Part shown: piece after piece, positions 14,100-17,209 of the stretch | Position numbering within the stretch: position 1 is the first letter of the stretch | Layout: each line of letters begins with the position of its first letter | Assembly (NCBI GenBank): GCA_902803795.1 | Contig: CADCRC010000106.1 | Span: 1 to 17,209, forward strand | Direction: 5' to 3' | Length of the DNA stretch: 17,209 nucleotides | Source of the DNA: an uncultured Erysipelotrichaceae bacterium | GTDB lineage: Bacteria > Bacillota_I > Bacilli_A > RF39 > UBA660 | The notes under the pieces: model-generated | Seen by the model: only the letters and a program-made list of their open reading frames with translations | Databases searched by the model: none | Told to the model about the DNA's origin: nothing | Position numbers and translations under genes: made by a program

Positions 14100-15302
14100 T
14101 TATATATTAAAATTTCCATCTTTAAATATCAAAACTTCACCTTTATTTGTAATTGCATCTATTCTTAAATCAGATGTTCCAACCATAAAATCAACATGAT
14201 TTTTGCATTGATTAATTCCATGCTTTAACAATTCATCCTCACTCATATTAATACCATTTTTAATAGACAAAGGAAAACCATCACCAAGAGCCAAATGACA
14301 TGAAGCATTCTCGTCAAATAAAGTAGTTCCAAAAACAAGATTAGTATTTGATATAGGTGAATCATATGGAACAAGAGCAACCTCACCTAAATAATCACAA
14401 TGCTCAAAAGAGCAAATTATATCACTAAGAATATCTTTTCCAACCTTTGCATCATACTCAACAACTTTACCATCTTTAAATTTAAGATAAAAATTATCTA
14501 TTAAATTACCACCATACATTAAAGGCTTAGAATTATAAACTATACCATTACTCTTACGATAATCTGGTGAAGTGAAAATCTCATAACTAGGCATATTAAC
14601 AAACATATCATCTTCCTCTTCATCACTAATACTATTCCATATAGAATTATCAGGTAAATCTATATATAAATCAGTACCCAAAGAATTTGTATAATGAAGT
14701 TGTTTAATCTCAAGACCATTTAAATAATTAACTTTATTTCTAATATCATCTCTAAATTCTTCCCAAGCTTTAATTGGATCATCTTTATCTACCATACACA
14801 TTTTTAGAATAACATCATGTAATTTTTCATAAGCACTATCATCATTCTTAAATACATCTTCTGCCCATACTTTATTAGGATAAGCCGCAATACACCAAGC
14901 AATCTCATAACTTGTCTCTTTATCTCTAAAATCTTGCCTTGTATCCATAGATATCTTTCTAGCTAAAGCAAACTTATCTGAATCAACATCATCCATTACA
15001 TGAGGAAACTCAGTATCAATCATCAAAAATGAAGCATATTTATTCGCATATTCATTCCAAATAGATTTATCAAAATAAGAATCATTTTTAATTTCATCAT
15101 AACTCTCATTTAATAATTTATCTCTTAATTTATAAATATCACTCTCATCTAAATATATATCATTAATACCCTTTTTTTTAGCATACTCAACAATATCAAG
15201 TACAAAATCCTTATTTACTTTATCATAACTAATAAATAATATATTACTTTTTTTAAAATTCAAACATCTATCTATTAATAATCTAATATATTTATCATCC
15301 AT
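14100..15302 (-). CDS. M29-family aminopeptidase (AmpS/PepS-like)
   Basis: Cytoplasmic metal-dependent aminopeptidase of the thermophilic-aminopeptidase (M29) family, releasing N-terminal amino acids from peptides. The 400-residue product has the expected metal ligands: E241 (in SYEIFTSPDY), E307 (GEVALVPYDSP), E331 and H336 (FDENASCHLALG), and H369 with D371 (NHVDFMVGT). The N-terminal half is the dimer-forming domain. Length is within the usual 400-415. Start: AGGAG 8 bases before ATG 15302. It precedes the zinc-ribbon gene and follows the unknown membrane protein by 125 bases. Confidence 0.92.
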   Translation of the reverse strand: MDDKYIRLLIDRCLNFKKSNILFISYDKVNKDFVLDIVEYAKKKGINDIYLDESDIYKLRDKLLNESYDEIKNDSYFDKSIWNEYANKYASFLMIDTEFPHVMDDVDSDKFALARKISMDTRQDFRDKETSYEIAWCIAAYPNKVWAEDVFKNDDSAYEKLHDVILKMCMVDKDDPIKAWEEFRDDIRNKVNYLNGLEIKQLHYTNSLGTDLYIDLPDNSIWNSISDEEEDDMFVNMPSYEIFTSPDYRKSNGIVYNSKPLMYGGNLIDNFYLKFKDGKVVEYDAKVGKDILSDIICSFEHCDYLGEVALVPYDSPISNTNLVFGTTLFDENASCHLALGDGFPLSIKNGINMSEDELLKHGINQCKNHVDFMVGTSDLRIDAITNKGEVLIFKDGNFNI

Positions 15303-15333
15303 ATAAACATCTCCTATCTATAAAAAATTAAAT

Positions 15334-15361
15334 ATAATACAAATAAAGTTTATAATAACAA
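15334..15361 (-). promoter_or_regulatory. Possible promoter for the aminopeptidase gene
   Basis: On the minus strand TTGTTA (15361-15356), a 16-base spacer and TATTAT (15339-15334), about 20 bases before the AGGAG site. Nearby alternatives such as TTGATA are equally AT-rich, so the exact promoter is uncertain; the 125-base gap (15303-15427) holds nothing else I can name. Confidence 0.3.
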
Positions 15362-15427
15362 AATAAAAATATCAATAAAAAACAATTATAAAATAAAACT
15401 ATATTAAAAGACTAGTCAATCAAATAA

Positions 15428-15997
15428 CTAATCTTTATATTCTATATCCATATTTATCAATTCTTCTAAATCTTTAATTTCACTTTTTAAATTAGGAGTA
15501 GATAAAAAAACTATATCAAACGAATTCCATAAAAACAAACAAAATAAAAAAGAAAATATTTCAATAGTCGCAGGATAAAAATTTAAACTAAAAAACACAA
15601 AATAAATTATAAAACATAAAATACCAATTAATAACAGATAAAGGCCTTTCAAAGTAAAATTCTTTAATTCTTCCTTCTTATTAACATAAATCAAACTATA
15701 ATAATTATGAATAGCTTTATTAATTATCTTCTTTTCCTCTTCATTAAACTTACTACCATATATTTCCAATATTAATTTATATCCTCTTGGTATATTATTT
15801 GCATTAATATCAATATATTCTATAAAATCATTATTTAAAATTTCATAATTATTAACAGAATATCTAGATATTATATCATCTATTCCATTAACCTTAACTG
15901 GTATAGTCGCAAAAATTCCTTCTATATAATATTCTTTAAGTAATCCATAATAATCAAATGTCTTTGATTTTTTTCTAGTTAAATTATTATTTGCCAT
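15428..15997 (-). CDS. Unrecognised membrane protein with two TM helices
   Basis: A 189-residue protein not recognised. It has a cytoplasmic, charged N-terminal region (residues 1-115, with a segment NEEEKKIINKAIHNYYSLIY likely helical), two hydrophobic helices at about 117-137 and 142-165, and a short acidic C-terminal helix. A strong AGGAGG 5 bases before ATG 15997 supports a real gene. It is a lone gene between the leuS terminator and the aminopeptidase, preceded by an extended -10 promoter. No catalytic motif is seen. Confidence 0.8.
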   Translation of the reverse strand: MANNNLTRKKSKTFDYYGLLKEYYIEGIFATIPVKVNGIDDIISRYSVNNYEILNNDFIEYIDINANNIPRGYKLILEIYGSKFNEEEKKIINKAIHNYYSLIYVNKKEELKNFTLKGLYLLLIGILCFIIYFVFFSLNFYPATIEIFSFLFCLFLWNSFDIVFLSTPNLKSEIKDLEELINMDIEYKD

Positions 15998-16019
15998 ATA
16001 CTCCTCCTACCATATATAA

Positions 16020-16028
16020 ATTATAACA
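16020..16028 (-). promoter_or_regulatory. Extended -10 promoter for the two-TM membrane protein gene
   Basis: The minus strand reads TGTTATAAT, TGn joined to a perfect TATAAT, about 22 bases before the ATG at 15997, with AGGAGG in between. No clear -35. Same nine-base motif as at 6760-6768. The remaining gap up to leuS (16029-16123) is AT-rich and shows no other feature. Confidence 0.5.
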
Positions 16029-16123
16029 TTATTTTTCAAATAAAATACAATTAAAATAAACTTTTAGTTTTAAATATATTTTTAACTATATTTATCTTTA
16101 CCAAATTTATTTTTAATATATCA

Positions 16124-16159
16124 AATAAAAAAGTAAACTATTTTACTATTATGTTTACT
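16124..16159 (-). terminator. Rho-independent terminator overlapping the end of leuS
   Basis: On the minus strand a 7-bp stem AGTAAAC/GTTTACT (arms 16159-16153 and 16138-16132) with a 14-base loop is followed by a T-rich tail (TTTTTTATTT, counting the last base of the stem). The leuS TAG stop overlaps the second arm. Confidence 0.7.
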
Positions 16160-17209
16160 ATTTTATTTTTAATAACCAATGTTTTAACAACTTCTTTATC
16201 ACTAATAAATCTTTTTACATTTTCTTGATCAAATGCTTTTTGTTTAATAACATCTTCACTATCATTATCATATATAGTTATAGTACCTCTAACTTTGCCA
16301 TTTACCTGAACAGCAATTGTTTTTTCATCTTCTACTAATTTAGATTCATCATATTTTGGCCAACTAGATACCGCAATACTATCTTTTTCACCAAATTTTT
16401 CATGCCATAATTCCTCAGTAATGAATGGACAAATTGGATTTAATAATTGAATAAAACCTCTAGCTTGTTCAAGTGGAAAAATCTCTTCTTTTTGTACAGC
16501 ATTTATATATATCATCATTTGAGATATTGCAGTATTAATATTCAATGTTTCATAATCTAAAGTAACCTTCTTAACAGTTTGATTATATATCTTATCCAAA
16601 TTAGAATTATCTATATCTTTAATTTTATCTTCTTCCATATATAATCTATAAACTCTATCCAAAAACTTACGAGAACCAACAACACCATCATTATTCCATG
16701 GCTTATCTGCCTCAAGTGGTCCCATAAACATTTCATAAAGTCTTAATGTATCTGCACCAAATTCATCAGCTATATCTATAGGGTTAACAACAAATTCAGG
16801 ATGTCGTTTGCCCATTTTAATTCCATTAGAACCAAGAATCATACCTTGATGAACAAGTTTTTGAAAAGGTTCTTTAATAGGTACAATACCTTTATCATAT
16901 AAATATCTATTCCACATTCTAGAATATAACAAATGTCCAACTGCATGCTCTGGACCACCAACATATAAATCAACTGGCATCCAATGCTCTAACAATTTTT
17001 TATCAGCCAACTCTTTATCATTATCTGGATCAATATATCTTAAAAAATACCAAGATGAGCCAGCAGAACCAGGCATAGTAGATGTTTCTCTTTTACCTTT
17101 TACTCCATTTACTTCAACATTTACCCAATCTTCATCATTTTCAAGTGGTGCTTTTCCATTTTTACCCTTATAATCATCAAGTACTGGAAGTACAAGTGGT
17201 AATTCTTCA
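16138..17209 (-). CDS. leuS: Leucyl-tRNA synthetase, C-terminal 356 residues (cut by window end)
   Basis: Class I aminoacyl-tRNA synthetase charging tRNA-Leu. The window contains only the C-terminal part, and the frame stays open to 17209. Recognisable blocks in order: EELPLVLPVLDDYKG, the WVNV and KGKRET segments, MPGSAGSSWYFLRYIDP, VGGPEHAVGHLLYSRMW, the KMSKS-loop region, FGADTLRLYEMFMGPLEADKPW, the anticodon-binding helical domain and the C-terminal VQVNGKVRGTITI. The HIGH motif and editing domain are beyond the window. Odd point: the usual KMSKS reads KMGKR (bases 16818-16804). The frame upstream of the internal Met at 17076 clearly continues as LeuS, so that Met is not the start. Confidence 0.96.
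   Translation of the reverse strand, partial: EELPLVLPVLDDYKGKNGKAPLENDEDWVNVEVNGVKGKRETSTMPGSAGSSWYFLRYIDPDNDKELADKKLLEHWMPVDLYVGGPEHAVGHLLYSRMWNRYLYDKGIVPIKEPFQKLVHQGMILGSNGIKMGKRHPEFVVNPIDIADEFGADTLRLYEMFMGPLEADKPWNNDGVVGSRKFLDRVYRLYMEEDKIKDIDNSNLDKIYNQTVKKVTLDYETLNINTAISQMMIYINAVQKEEIFPLEQARGFIQLLNPICPFITEELWHEKFGEKDSIAVSSWPKYDESKLVEDEKTIAVQVNGKVRGTITIYDNDSEDVIKQKAFDQENVKRFISDKEVVKTLVIKNKIVNIIVK

Noticed and set aside
15411..15418. Palindrome GACTAGTC after the two-TM membrane protein gene
   Set aside because: Has no loop and no convincing U-tract, so I cannot call it a terminator; an 8-base palindrome is expected by chance.
16138..17076. Reading LeuS as a short gene starting at the Met at 17076
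   Set aside because: The frame upstream continues as conserved LeuS sequence to the window edge, so this Met is internal.

Overview
This is a compact, very AT-rich stretch of a low-GC Gram-positive (Bacillota) chromosome. Evidence for that placement: strong AGGAGG-type ribosome-binding sites, sigma-A-like promoters, a short MurC, YvcK/GlmR, a YolD-like partner next to a Y-family polymerase, and a Fur-family metal regulator with a 7-1-7 operator. TGA is used as a stop (copZ, znuC and the HExxH gene end in TGA) and Trp is TGG, so this is not a mycoplasma-type recoded genome; murC implies a peptidoglycan wall. An uncultured gut-type Bacilli/Erysipelotrichia-like lineage is my inference from style, not proven.

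Every gene I can support, including the tRNA, lies on the minus strand, so transcription runs from high to low coordinates. In transcription order: (1) the 3' part of leuS, cut by the window end, closed by a terminator; (2) an unrecognised two-TM membrane protein; (3) an M29 aminopeptidase and a zinc-ribbon membrane protein, closed by a hairpin at 13560-13589; (4) a tightly packed run of Y-family polymerase, YolD-like protein, copper chaperone CopZ, copper P-type ATPase CopA and a small HExxH protein, closed by a 15-bp-stem terminator; (5) a Fur-family (probably Zur) regulator with ZnuC-like ATPase and ZnuB-like permease, under a near-consensus promoter whose start site sits in a perfect 7-1-7 Fur-family operator; (6) a cation diffusion facilitator, a 12-cysteine unknown protein, the epoxyqueuosine reductase QueH and MurC, closed by a terminator; (7) tRNA-Glu(CUC) with its own promoter and terminator; (8) LemA, YvcK/GlmR, enolase and the start of a small membrane protein cut by the window start.

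The middle of the window (5.9-11.7 kb) is a metal-homeostasis cluster: copper export (CopZ/CopA), regulated Zn/Mn uptake (zur-znuCB, no binding protein present) and a CDF exporter whose intramembrane residues (NxxxD, DxxxD) look manganese-type rather than zinc-type. Two small metal-site proteins of unknown function (HExxH, Cys-rich) are embedded among these genes. The flanks are housekeeping: translation, wall synthesis, glycolysis, translesion repair.

No CRISPR array, insertion sequence, phage gene, rRNA or riboswitch was seen. No gene-free stretch exceeds 300 bases; the longest (about 2940-3232 and 6714-6931) hold the tRNA with its signals, and promoter/terminator sequence, respectively. 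I did not find a clear novel multi-gene system; the best leads are the HExxH protein, the Cys-rich protein and the wiring of the metal operons.
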